Assembly (NCBI GenBank): GCA_039800205.1
Contig: JBDLRB010000179.1
Span: forward strand, 1-16,003
DNA length: 16,003 nt
From: SYIM01 sp039800205
GTDB lineage: Bacteria > Pseudomonadota > Gammaproteobacteria > Burkholderiales > Burkholderiaceae_E
Direction of reading: 5' to 3'
The notes below the pieces were generated by a model, which did no database searches, was not told where the DNA came from, and saw only the letters and a program-made list of their open reading frames with translations. A program made the position numbers and the translations under genes. Of this stretch, positions 1 through 6,927 are shown one piece after another (the stretch's first letter is position 1; each line of letters begins with the position of its first letter).

Positions 1-155
1 AGCGTCCAGTGCCAGCCAGCGGGCACAGGGTCACCCGGACGCGGATGGGCCATGGTTTCGCGCTCGAGTGCTGCGGCGAGCCAGCGGATCAATCGGGCAT
101 CGAAGCGCTCGGTCTCCGTCATACTGCGACCGACCCAATCGGAAAGATTCAACAT
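1..155 (-). CDS. HTD2/MaoC-type hydratase N-terminus (3-methylfumaryl-CoA hydratase-like), cut by window edge
   Basis: Only the first 51 codons are present; the gene runs off the left end. The start is ATG at 155, with GGAGG five bases before it on the minus strand. The N-terminus reads MLNLSDWVGRSMTETERFDA and later has a Pro-Gly-Asp-Pro then Gly-Trp-His-Trp stretch (about residues 41-50). The short WVGR opening and the PGDP...WHW motif are typical of the FAS1-like/HTD2 dehydratase domain found in mesaconyl-C4-CoA (3-methylfumaryl-CoA) hydratases and related enoyl-CoA hydratases. It follows an acyl-CoA dehydrogenase 73 bases upstream on the same strand, which fits a CoA-thioester degradation operon (dehydrogenation then hydration). 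The family call is from a short motif only, and the exact substrate cannot be told. Confidence 0.6.
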   Translation of the reverse strand, partial: MLNLSDWVGRSMTETERFDARLIRWLAAALERETMAHPRPGDPVPAGWHWT

Positions 156-228
156 GAGGCCTCCATTCAGACACTGAGGGCACGGCTGCGCCGGCCTGGG
201 GATGGTTCGACTCCGCTGGGCGCGTTGC

Positions 229-1392
229 TCAGTAGGAGCGCGGCATGCCCAGCACGTGCTCGGCCAGATAGGACAGGATCATGTTGGTGGAAATCGGAGC
301 GACCTGATAGAGGCGGGTCTCGCGAAACTTGCGTTCGACGTCGTATTCGGCAGCAAACCCGAAGCCTCCGTGGGTCTGCAGACAGGCATTGGCCGCCTCC
401 CAGGACGCATCAGCCGCCAGGAGCTTGGACATGTTGGCTTCAGCACCACAGGGCTCGCCCTGATCGAAGAGTTCAGCCGCCCGATAGCGCATCAGACTGG
501 CCGCCTCGACATTGGCAAAGGCCCGGGCGATCGGAAACTGAACGCCCTGGTTCTGTCCAATGGGGCGCTCGAACACCACCCGATCGCTCGCATATCGGCT
601 GGCGCGTTCGACAAACCAGTAGCCGTCGCCGATACACTCGGCGGCGATCAGGATGCGCTCGGCATTCAGTCCATCAAGGATGTATTTGAGACCCTTGCCC
701 TCTTCGCCGATCCGGTTCTCGAGCGGCACCTCGAGGTTGTCGATGAAGAGTTCATTGGTCTCATGGTTGACCATATTGCGGATCGGGCGCATTTCGATTC
801 CGCGACCGATCGATTCACGCAGGTCGACAATAAAGACCGACAGTCCCTCCGAGCGCTTCTTCACCTCGGCAAGCGGCGTTGTCCGAGCGAGCAGCAGCAT
901 CAGGTCCGAGTGGCGCACCCGGGACGTCCAGACCTTCTGACCATTGACCACGTAGCGGTCTCCGCGGCGCTCGGCAAAGGTCTTGAGACGGGTGGTGTCC
1001 GAACCCGTGGTGGGCTCGGTCACGGCCATCGACTGCATGCGAAGCGTGCCATCGGCAATCGCGGGCAGGATTCGCGCCTTCTGCTCTTCGGAGCCGTGTC
1101 GCAGCACACAACCCATGACGTACATCTGGCCGTGGCACGCGCCTGAATTGCCGCCCGCACGATTGATCTCTTCCATGATGACCGAGGCTTCGGTCAAGGA
1201 CAGACCGGAACCGCCATAGTTTTCCGGGATGAGTGCCCCCAGCCAACCGGCATCGGTCAAGGCCTTGACGAAGGCTTCGGGGAACGCTCGGGCCTCGTCG
1301 ATCTCCTGCCAGTAGCGGGAATCGAATTGGGTGACGACGGCGCGCACGCCGTCACGGATATGTTGATGCGGATCGCCCGCTCGCTGAATCAT
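229..1392 (-). CDS. Acyl-CoA dehydrogenase family protein
   Basis: A 387-residue protein of normal length for a soluble FAD-dependent acyl-CoA dehydrogenase, which oxidises an acyl-CoA at C2-C3 and passes electrons to ETF. Visible landmarks are the N-terminal helical domain with LGALIPENYGGSGLS (residues 51-65), the middle FAD/substrate signature AVTEPTTGSD (123-132) and VNGQKVWTS (149-157), and the C-terminal QTHGGFGFAAEY (339-350). The position that carries the catalytic Glu in medium-chain enzymes (YEGT motif) is Pro366 here (YQVAPIS). Glu245, in the GLNAER segment, aligns with the catalytic Glu of isovaleryl-CoA dehydrogenase and is the likely base. The start ATG has AGGAG eight bases upstream. 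It lies 18 bases downstream of trpE and 73 bases before a hydratase, so it may be read from the trp promoter although its role is presumably catabolic. Substrate unknown. Confidence 0.9.
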   Translation of the reverse strand: MIQRAGDPHQHIRDGVRAVVTQFDSRYWQEIDEARAFPEAFVKALTDAGWLGALIPENYGGSGLSLTEASVIMEEINRAGGNSGACHGQMYVMGCVLRHGSEEQKARILPAIADGTLRMQSMAVTEPTTGSDTTRLKTFAERRGDRYVVNGQKVWTSRVRHSDLMLLLARTTPLAEVKKRSEGLSVFIVDLRESIGRGIEMRPIRNMVNHETNELFIDNLEVPLENRIGEEGKGLKYILDGLNAERILIAAECIGDGYWFVERASRYASDRVVFERPIGQNQGVQFPIARAFANVEAASLMRYRAAELFDQGEPCGAEANMSKLLAADASWEAANACLQTHGGFGFAAEYDVERKFRETRLYQVAPISTNMILSYLAEHVLGMPRSY

Positions 1393-1410
1393 GAATGGAA
1401 CTCCTGTCGC

Positions 1411-2913
1411 TTACAGTTCGCGGGCAAAGCCCTCTTCGACCAGTTCGGCCGCGCGCAGCAAGGCGCGCGCCTTGACCTCGGTTTCCTGCCACTCGGCTTC
1501 GGGAATGGAGTCGTGAACCACCCCCGCAGCCGCCTGCACATTGAGCGTGCCGTCCTTGACCACGCCCGTCCGGATTGCAATCGCAAGATCCATTTCGCCT
1601 GACCAACTGAGGTAACCGCAGGCCCCACCGTAAAGGCCGCGCCGGGTACGTTCGAGCTCGTCGATGAGTTCCATCGCGCGCACCTTGGGCGCCCCCGTCA
1701 GCGTACCGGCCGGGAAACTCGCCCGCAGCACATCGATGGCATCCAGGCCGGGGCGCAGCAGCCCCTCGACGTTGGAAACGATGTGTTGAACGTGAGAGTA
1801 CTTTTCGATGACCATCTGCTCGGTGACCCGAACGGACCCCGTCTGCGCAATGCGACCGATATCGTTTCTTGCCAGGTCGATCAGCATCAGATGCTCGGCC
1901 CGTTCCTTGGGGTCGGCCAGCAGCTCTTCGGCGAGCGCGCGATCTTCCTCGGGCGTCGCACCGCGCCTGCGCGTTCCGGCCAGCGGGCGGATGGTGACCT
2001 TGGCGCCCGCAGCATCGGCCTCTTGCCGGACCAGGATTTCGGGCGAGGCGCCGACCACCTGAAAATCGCCAAAGTCGTAGTAGTACATGTAGGGCGAGGG
2101 ATTGATCGAGCGCAGTGCGCGATAGAGGGCAAGGGCCTCGTGCGTGTAACGTTTGCGAAGCAGTTGCCCCACCTGCACCTGCATCAGGTCGCCCGCTGCG
2201 ACATACTCTTTGGCTCGAACGACTGCGGCAAGGTACTCGTCCCGGGGGAACATGCGTGTGATCGCGCCGTCGGACGGATCGCTGCGGGGCCGGGGATCGG
2301 CCGCGCCCGCAATCGTACGACCCAGCCGGGACTGCAGTTCACGCAGTCGGCGTCGGGCCTGTACCAGGGCTTCGGGCTGAGCGGGGTCCGCGTAGACGAT
2401 CAGATAGAGCTTGCCCTGAAGGTTATCGATGATGGCCAACTCATCAACCAGCAGGAACTGCATGTCCGGTGTGCCAATCGGATCAGGCTTGTCACCGGGC
2501 CCCAGCCGGGGCTCGATGAAACGAACGACGTCGTAACCAAAGTAGCCGGCCAGGCCGCCGCAAAACCGCGGCAACCCGGGTCGCAGCGCCGTCCGAAAGC
2601 GGCGGTAGTAGTTCCGCACGAACTCGATCGGGTCGCCCTCGCTTGATTCGACCACTGCACCGTCACGGACAACCTCGATGCGATGGCCGCGCGAACGAAC
2701 GAGTTCGCGCGCCGGAAGGCCAATGAACGAATACCGCCCGAAGCGCTCGCCCCCCACCACGGACTCCAGCAGCAGGGTGTGGGCGCGATGCCCCGGATCG
2801 GTCAGCTTGAGATAGAGCGAGAGCGGCGTGTCGAGGTCAGCCAGACACTCGACGAGCAGCGGAATGCGGTTGTAGCCCTGCGCCGCCAGCGCGCGAAATT
2901 CGATCTCGGTCAT
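1411..2913 (-). CDS. trpE: Anthranilate synthase component I
   Basis: A 500-residue TrpE, the subunit that converts chorismate to anthranilate using ammonia supplied by TrpG, the first step of tryptophan synthesis. The N-terminal regulatory domain carries the tryptophan-binding motif LLLES (47-51) followed by GGERFGRYSFIG. The chorismate-binding domain shows NPSPYMYYYDFGDFQVVGAS (271-290), IRPLAGTRRRG (308-318), LIDLARNDIGR (344-354), the FPAGTLTGAPK motif (400-410), YGGACGYLSWSGEMDLAIAIRT (428-449) and AAAGVVHDS (461-469). All are well conserved, so it should be active and feedback-sensitive. The start ATG overlaps the gph stop by four bases (ATGA), with a weak GGAAG ten bases upstream, so translation is probably coupled. 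No trpG follows within the window; an acyl-CoA dehydrogenase does. PabB is the main alternative, but the length and the regulatory motif fit TrpE better. Confidence 0.96.
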   Translation of the reverse strand: MTEIEFRALAAQGYNRIPLLVECLADLDTPLSLYLKLTDPGHRAHTLLLESVVGGERFGRYSFIGLPARELVRSRGHRIEVVRDGAVVESSEGDPIEFVRNYYRRFRTALRPGLPRFCGGLAGYFGYDVVRFIEPRLGPGDKPDPIGTPDMQFLLVDELAIIDNLQGKLYLIVYADPAQPEALVQARRRLRELQSRLGRTIAGAADPRPRSDPSDGAITRMFPRDEYLAAVVRAKEYVAAGDLMQVQVGQLLRKRYTHEALALYRALRSINPSPYMYYYDFGDFQVVGASPEILVRQEADAAGAKVTIRPLAGTRRRGATPEEDRALAEELLADPKERAEHLMLIDLARNDIGRIAQTGSVRVTEQMVIEKYSHVQHIVSNVEGLLRPGLDAIDVLRASFPAGTLTGAPKVRAMELIDELERTRRGLYGGACGYLSWSGEMDLAIAIRTGVVKDGTLNVQAAAGVVHDSIPEAEWQETEVKARALLRAAELVEEGFAREL

Positions 2914-3635
2914 GATTTTCGTGCTTCCGGGAGATTGATGGGCTTCAGACGATCGCTGACGTGTGCGAGCGACTCGACAATGGCATCCGCATCAAGAAGC
3001 CGCACATCGTGACCCTCGTTATACCCATAGGGCACGATGAAGACAGGCATGCCCGCCGCTCGCGCTGCCAGGGCATCGTTGACAGAGTCACCGATCATCA
3101 GCGCTTCCCGGGGGGTGACGCCCAGTCGCTCGCACGCATGCTGGAGGGGCATTGGATCGGGCTTCTTGCGAGGCAAGGCGTCACCGCCCAGCACGATCTG
3201 AAAAAAATCGGCCAGCCCTGCACGTTCGAGCAACGCATCAGAAAAACACTGAGGCTTGTTGGTCACACAGCCCAACATCAAGCCGCGCGCCCGCATCGCC
3301 TGAAGACCTTCGATGACCCCAGGATACACACTCGCGTACCGACCGTTGATCGACTCATAGTGATGATGGAAGCGTTCCAGCGCGTGCTCGAACGGGGCGG
3401 ATTCGGCGCGCCCGTCGAGCGCGCCGGTGAGTGCACGGTGCATCAATACCTCGACCCCTTTGCCGACATACGTGGACAGCACCTCGACCGGACGAGCGGC
3501 CCGGCCCAGATCGACCAGCGCCGCATTGGCTGCTGCGGCGAGATCAGCGATGGTGTCAAGCAGCGTTCCATCGAGATCGATCAGGACGGCGCGGATTCCA
3601 TCGAACGACGGCACAGGGATTGTTGTGTCGCTCAT
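2910..3635 (-). CDS. gph: Phosphoglycolate phosphatase (HAD superfamily)
   Basis: A 241-residue HAD hydrolase that removes phosphate from 2-phosphoglycolate, a waste product of damaged DNA 3' ends and oxygenase side reactions. Motif I is LIDLDGTLLDT (18-28) with nucleophile Asp20 and acid/base Asp22; motif II is VTNKP (124-128); the motif III Lys is in KKPDP (157-161); motif IV is GDSVNDALAA (182-191). An alpha-helical cap lies between motifs I and II. The start ATG overlaps the rpe stop by four bases, with GGAGG six bases before it. The gene sits between rpe and trpE, the standard arrangement of gph in beta- and gammaproteobacteria, which supports the name over other HAD phosphatases. Confidence 0.93.
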   Translation of the reverse strand: MSDTTIPVPSFDGIRAVLIDLDGTLLDTIADLAAAANAALVDLGRAARPVEVLSTYVGKGVEVLMHRALTGALDGRAESAPFEHALERFHHHYESINGRYASVYPGVIEGLQAMRARGLMLGCVTNKPQCFSDALLERAGLADFFQIVLGGDALPRKKPDPMPLQHACERLGVTPREALMIGDSVNDALAARAAGMPVFIVPYGYNEGHDVRLLDADAIVESLAHVSDRLKPINLPEARKS

Positions 3636-4330
3636 CGATTGCCTCCGGCCAGCGATCGACGAAAGGCCGACATGACGGACCGATAGCCCCCATCAGGGTC
3701 CGCCGCACCAAACACCGCCGAACCCGCCACGAAGGTATCTGCGCCTGCGGCCGCGACCCGCGCAATATTGTCGATCTTGATCCCGCCATCCACTTCCAGT
3801 GAAATGGGCTGTCCGCCCCCCTCCTGATGACGATCGATCCGCGTGCGGACTTCGGCGACCTTGGCGAGTGTCGATTCGATGAACTGCTGCCCGCCAAAGC
3901 CCGGATTGACCGACATCAGCAGGATCATGTCGAGCCGGTGCATCACATGGTCCAGCCAATGCAGGGGCGTTGCGGGATTGAAGACCAGCCCCGCCTGGCA
4001 GCCGTGATCGCGAATCAGTGCGAGTGTTCGGTCGACATGATCGGACGCCTCGGGGTGAAAGGTAATCAGGTTCGCACCGGCCCGCGCAAAGTCCGGAATG
4101 ATGCGGTCGACCGGACGAATCATCAGGTGAACGTCGATCGGAATCGCGAGGTGGGGGCGAATCGCACCGCAGACGAGCGGCCCCACGGTCAGGTTGGGAA
4201 CGTAATGGTTATCCATCACGTCCAGGTGGATCAGATCGGCTCCCGCGGCTTCGACTGCGCGAACTTCTTCGCCAAGACGGGCGAAATCAGCGGACAGGAT
4301 ACTCGGCGCGATCCGGAATGAGCGGGTCAT
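3632..4330 (-). CDS. rpe: Ribulose-phosphate 3-epimerase
   Basis: A 232-residue TIM-barrel enzyme that interconverts ribulose 5-phosphate and xylulose 5-phosphate in the pentose phosphate pathway. The N-terminus has the family signature IAPSILSADFARLGEE (7-22). Metal and catalytic residues lie in LIHLDVMDNHYVPNLTVGP (33-51; His35, Asp37) and DVHLMI (66-71; His68), with the MSVNPGFGGQQF loop (139-150) and the second catalytic Asp in EVDGGI (179-184; Asp181). The C-terminal AGSAVFGA (202-209) is the phosphate-binding part. It is the first gene of the minus-strand rpe-gph-trpE block and diverges from apaG over 112 bases. No good Shine-Dalgarno precedes the ATG, but the motif distance from the N-terminus fits this start. 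Confidence 0.96.
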   Translation of the reverse strand: MTRSFRIAPSILSADFARLGEEVRAVEAAGADLIHLDVMDNHYVPNLTVGPLVCGAIRPHLAIPIDVHLMIRPVDRIIPDFARAGANLITFHPEASDHVDRTLALIRDHGCQAGLVFNPATPLHWLDHVMHRLDMILLMSVNPGFGGQQFIESTLAKVAEVRTRIDRHQEGGGQPISLEVDGGIKIDNIARVAAAGADTFVAGSAVFGAADPDGGYRSVMSAFRRSLAGGNR

Positions 4331-4367
4331 TGATGGGGCCTAGGAGAAGTGAAGGTGAACGGCAGGC

Positions 4368-4373
4368 TACAAT
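4368..4373 (+). promoter_or_regulatory. Candidate -10 element for apaG
   Basis: The hexamer TACAAT is a one-mismatch match to the sigma-70 -10 consensus and lies 69 bases upstream of the apaG start, in the 112-bp divergent spacer between rpe and apaG. No good -35 hexamer is found at 16-18 bases, so this is a weak call. On the opposite strand TAGAAT (within GATAGAATTC) could serve as the -10 for rpe. Confidence 0.3.
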
Positions 4374-4442
4374 CGAATTCTATCGCCTCAGTCCGCCTCG
4401 AATCCGAGCGGCTGACCTCTCTGTCTTCGGAAGACCGTTTCA

Positions 4443-4823
4443 GTGAGCGACTCACAGTACCAGATCAGTATTCAGGTGCTCTCCCGCCACCTGCCCGAAC
4501 AGTCCGACCCCGATCGTGGCGTTTTCTCCTTTGCGTATACGGTCAGGATCACCAACAGCGGCCAGGTGGCGGCGCAGTTGGTGAGCCGTCACTGGATCAT
4601 CCGTGACGGGCGGGGCGAAGTCGTGGAAGTGAAGGGACTGGGTGTCGTGGGGCGACAGCCTCTGATCGAGCCCGGTCAGACTTACGAGTACACGAGTGGC
4701 AGTCAGCTGGCGACCCCGGTCGGTACGATGACGGGCAGCTATTTTTTTGTAGCGGAAGACAATCATCGCTTCGATGCCCCGATCCCCGAGTTTGCACTGA
4801 CGGTTCCGCGTGCGCTGCACTGA
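4443..4823 (+). CDS. apaG: ApaG (Co2+/Mg2+ efflux protein, FN3-like fold)
   Basis: A 126-residue protein with the complete ApaG pattern: an opening like other ApaGs (MSDSQYQISIQV), LPEQSDP (17-23), FAYTVRITN (30-38), SRHWIIRDG (48-56), the glycine-rich GLGVVGRQP (65-73) that binds pyrophosphate in characterised members, and the C-terminal GSYFFVAEDNHRFDAPIPEF (98-117). It is a small beta-sandwich protein linked to cobalt resistance and Mg2+/Co2+ homeostasis; its exact activity is unsettled. The start is GTG, chosen because the family begins just before this point; GGAAG lies nine bases upstream. It diverges from rpe and is convergent with the small membrane protein at 4848-4943. Confidence 0.94.
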   Translation: MSDSQYQISIQVLSRHLPEQSDPDRGVFSFAYTVRITNSGQVAAQLVSRHWIIRDGRGEVVEVKGLGVVGRQPLIEPGQTYEYTSGSQLATPVGTMTGSYFFVAEDNHRFDAPIPEFALTVPRALH

Positions 4824-4847
4824 AGCGGCCACGCGCACAGCCGACCG

Positions 4848-4943
4848 TCAGCGTTTACCGCGCATCGTCCACCAGATGAGCAACAGCACGGCCGCGAGAA
4901 TGCCGAACGCTTCCAGCAGCAGGATCCAGGTTCCGTCCATCAT
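4848..4943 (-). CDS. Small single-pass membrane protein (31 residues), unrecognised
   Basis: A 31-codon frame starting with two consecutive ATGs at 4943 and 4940 and ending in TGA at 4848. AAGGAG lies five bases before the first ATG, one of the best ribosome binding sites in the window. The protein opens MMDGTWILLLEAFGILAAVL and continues with Leu-Leu-Leu-Ile-Trp-Trp-Thr-Met, then ends Arg-Gly-Lys-Arg: one hydrophobic helix of about 20 residues with a positively charged C-terminus, so the C-terminus should face the cytoplasm. It is read against mltA's upstream region and converges on apaG with a 24-base gap. I do not know a function. The combination of SD, double start, membrane helix and charged tail makes a real gene more likely than chance. 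Confidence 0.6.
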   Translation of the reverse strand: MMDGTWILLLEAFGILAAVLLLIWWTMRGKR

Positions 4944-4992
4944 TTCGACTCCTTGCCCGCAGTGTAGCCGGCCGATCGGTCAACATTCCACG

Positions 4993-6057
4993 TTGTTGAA
5001 ATGGCTGCCGGCCGGCCTCGCATCACGAATCGTCCACGCCCTGGCCGCGGTTCTGACGCTGTGCGTGTCCAGCCCCATGCTGGGCCAGGTCGTCGATCCC
5101 CGGAGCCTGCCGGGCTGGGCCCAGGATCGGATCGAGGCCGTACGGCCCGCCCTTGAAGCGCAGTGCCGGTTGAAGCGCCCGCCCGAACCCTGGGCGCGCC
5201 TCTGCCCCGAGCTGCGGGCTGCACAGGACGTGCGCAGCTGGATCGAAGCCCATTTCGAGGCGCGCGTACTTCGTACGGCCCAGGGTGGAGAGAAAGGCCT
5301 GATCACCGGCTATCACGAACCCCTGCTGACGGGTAGCCTCGGCCGAGAATCCGCGGCCCAGGCGCCCCTCTATCGCTTGCCCGATGCGCTGGACCCCTCG
5401 AAGGGCGGACGACCACCGACCGGCCGAGCGACGGCCTGGCACACGCGAAGCGAAATCGAATCGGGTGCAGTCCGCGGACTGGAGCCCATCGTCTGGCTGG
5501 ATGACCCGGTGGAGGCGTTCTTCCTGCAGGTGCAGGGCTCGGGGCGCGTCCGACTGCGCGACGGTCGCTGGCTGCGGGTCGCCTACGCCGGACACAATGG
5601 GCAGCCCTACAAGGCCATTGGCAAGGTGTTGGTCGACCGGGGCGATCTGACCCGTGAGCAGGCCGATGCGCCCGGTATCAAATCATGGCTCAGGCAGCAC
5701 CCGGAGCGCGCGATTGAGGTCCTGCAGACCAATCCACGATATGTTTTTTTCCGGGCGCTGACCCTCGCCCGCGATACTGAACCAGCGGGATCGCTGGGGG
5801 TGCCGCTCACCCCGGGACGCTCGATCGCCACCGACCGCAGCCACATTGCCCCCGGTGCGATGGTGTTCGTTGAAACGACCGAGCCGGTGTCGGGTCAAGC
5901 GCTTCGGGCCCTGATGGTCAGCCAGGATACCGGGGGCGCAATCATCGGTGCGGTGCGCGCCGACGTCTATTGGGGCAGCGGTGAACTGGCCGAGCAGCGT
6001 GCGGGCCGGATGCGCCATCCGGGCCGCTTGTGGGTACTGGTTCCAAAGGGTCTGTAA
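4993..6057 (+). CDS. mltA: MltA family membrane-bound lytic murein transglycosylase A
   Basis: A periplasmic lytic transglycosylase that cuts peptidoglycan glycan strands with 1,6-anhydro product formation. From TTG at 4993 it has 354 residues. A hydrophobic signal (about residues 12-30, ALAAVLTLCVSSPMLG) comes first, then GLITGYHEPLLTGS, the central domain with VWLDDPVEAFFLQVQGSGRV and YAGHNGQPYKAIGK, NPRYVFFR, and the 3D domain SQDTGGAIIGAVRADVYWGS. Asp324 in RADVYWG corresponds to the catalytic Asp of E. coli MltA. The frame stays open back to 4810, but that stretch has no signal-like start and overlaps the antisense small protein. TTG at 4993 or 4996 puts the signal peptide at the N-terminus, though neither has a clear SD. 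The cysteine of LTLC lacks a small residue before it, so a lipoprotein cleavage site is poor; the protein may be soluble periplasmic, unlike E. coli MltA. Confidence 0.88.
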   Translation: MLKWLPAGLASRIVHALAAVLTLCVSSPMLGQVVDPRSLPGWAQDRIEAVRPALEAQCRLKRPPEPWARLCPELRAAQDVRSWIEAHFEARVLRTAQGGEKGLITGYHEPLLTGSLGRESAAQAPLYRLPDALDPSKGGRPPTGRATAWHTRSEIESGAVRGLEPIVWLDDPVEAFFLQVQGSGRVRLRDGRWLRVAYAGHNGQPYKAIGKVLVDRGDLTREQADAPGIKSWLRQHPERAIEVLQTNPRYVFFRALTLARDTEPAGSLGVPLTPGRSIATDRSHIAPGAMVFVETTEPVSGQALRALMVSQDTGGAIIGAVRADVYWGSGELAEQRAGRMRHPGRLWVLVPKGL

Positions 6058-6103
6058 ACGCCGGTCGCGCAACCACGCTGAATCGGACGCTGCCCTCTGA
6101 GGG

Positions 6104-6859
6104 TCAGCGCTTGTCGAGCATCGCCTTGAAACGGTCAGGCGGGGCATAGCCCTGCAAACGCTCACCGCTTTCGAAGAACACCACCGGGGTGCCGGTGATA
6201 CCGAGGCGTCGTGCCAGATCGGCCACTTTGTCGATTGACGTCGGGCAGTTGCCGGCATTGGCGGGGACGCGGTTGTTGAGCATCAACTCGTTCCAGGCTT
6301 TCATCGGTTCGGGCGCGCAGAGCGCTCGAGCGGCCTTGCTCGCGGAATCGGCTGCGAGAAAGGCCATCGGGAAAGTGTAGATGGTCACGTCTTCGAGCTT
6401 CAGCAGATCAGCGCGTAATTTTTTGCAGTAACCGCAATTGGGATCCTCGAAGACGGCGATTCGGCGTGAGCCCGCGCCGAGCTTCTGGCTGAGTGCGAGA
6501 TCGAGCGGGAGTTCCTTGAAATCAATCGAGAGCAATTCCTCAACCCGCTCGCGGGTCAGGTTTCGTCGAGAGCCCATGTCAATGAGGTCGCCGCCATAAA
6601 ACATGAAGCGGGCCTTTTCATCGACGTAGAGCAATTCATTCTGGATCCGGACCTCGAAGATGCCCGGCAGAGGCGTGGCCCGAACCTCATCCACCTTGAA
6701 GCGCCCATTGGCGAAGGCCTCGACCGCCGCGCTGATCCGCTCGGTGACCGGACGCGTCTGAGCCGTGGCGACAGACCCCAGAAGGCCCAGGAACAGGGTG
6801 AGGAAGAGCGCTCGAGCCAAGCGGCCTACGCCGGTCGCGGTGACGCATGATGTACGCAT
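6104..6859 (-). CDS. dsbC: Periplasmic disulfide isomerase DsbC
   Basis: A 251-residue DsbC-family protein that shuffles wrong disulfides in periplasmic proteins and is kept reduced by DsbD. It starts with a signal peptide (basic residues, then LARALFLTLFLGLLGSVATA, probable cleavage near residue 33), followed by the small dimerisation domain (about 35-95) and a thioredoxin-fold domain. The active site is EDPNCGYCKKL (138-148) with CGYC at 142-145, and the cis-proline is in TGTPVVFF (222-229). Cys181 and Cys205 probably form the second, structural disulfide known in DsbC. The frame is open to a GTG at 6931 that overlaps the upstream hydroxylase stop, but ATG at 6859 has GGAGA seven bases before it and puts the signal peptide at the N-terminus. 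DsbG is the alternative. Confidence 0.9.
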   Translation of the reverse strand: MRTSCVTATGVGRLARALFLTLFLGLLGSVATAQTRPVTERISAAVEAFANGRFKVDEVRATPLPGIFEVRIQNELLYVDEKARFMFYGGDLIDMGSRRNLTRERVEELLSIDFKELPLDLALSQKLGAGSRRIAVFEDPNCGYCKKLRADLLKLEDVTIYTFPMAFLAADSASKAARALCAPEPMKAWNELMLNNRVPANAGNCPTSIDKVADLARRLGITGTPVVFFESGERLQGYAPPDRFKAMLDKR

Positions 6860-6927
6860 CAAAATTCTCCAATTGGCGCGGACGACCGGGGAACCGGCCG
6901 CCGCAGCGAAATGATTCATCGGGCGGC

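Noticed and set aside
202..1146. 314-residue plus-strand frame over the acyl-CoA dehydrogenase
   Set aside because: It is antisense to a gene with clear family motifs along its full length; its translation shows no domain.
1783..2646. 287-residue plus-strand frame over trpE
   Set aside because: Antisense shadow of a fully conserved trpE.
6089..6108. Hairpin between the convergent mltA and dsbC ends
   Set aside because: GCTGCCCT/AGGG-T-CAGC pairs only with a bulge and has no T-run on either strand, so it is too weak to call a terminator.
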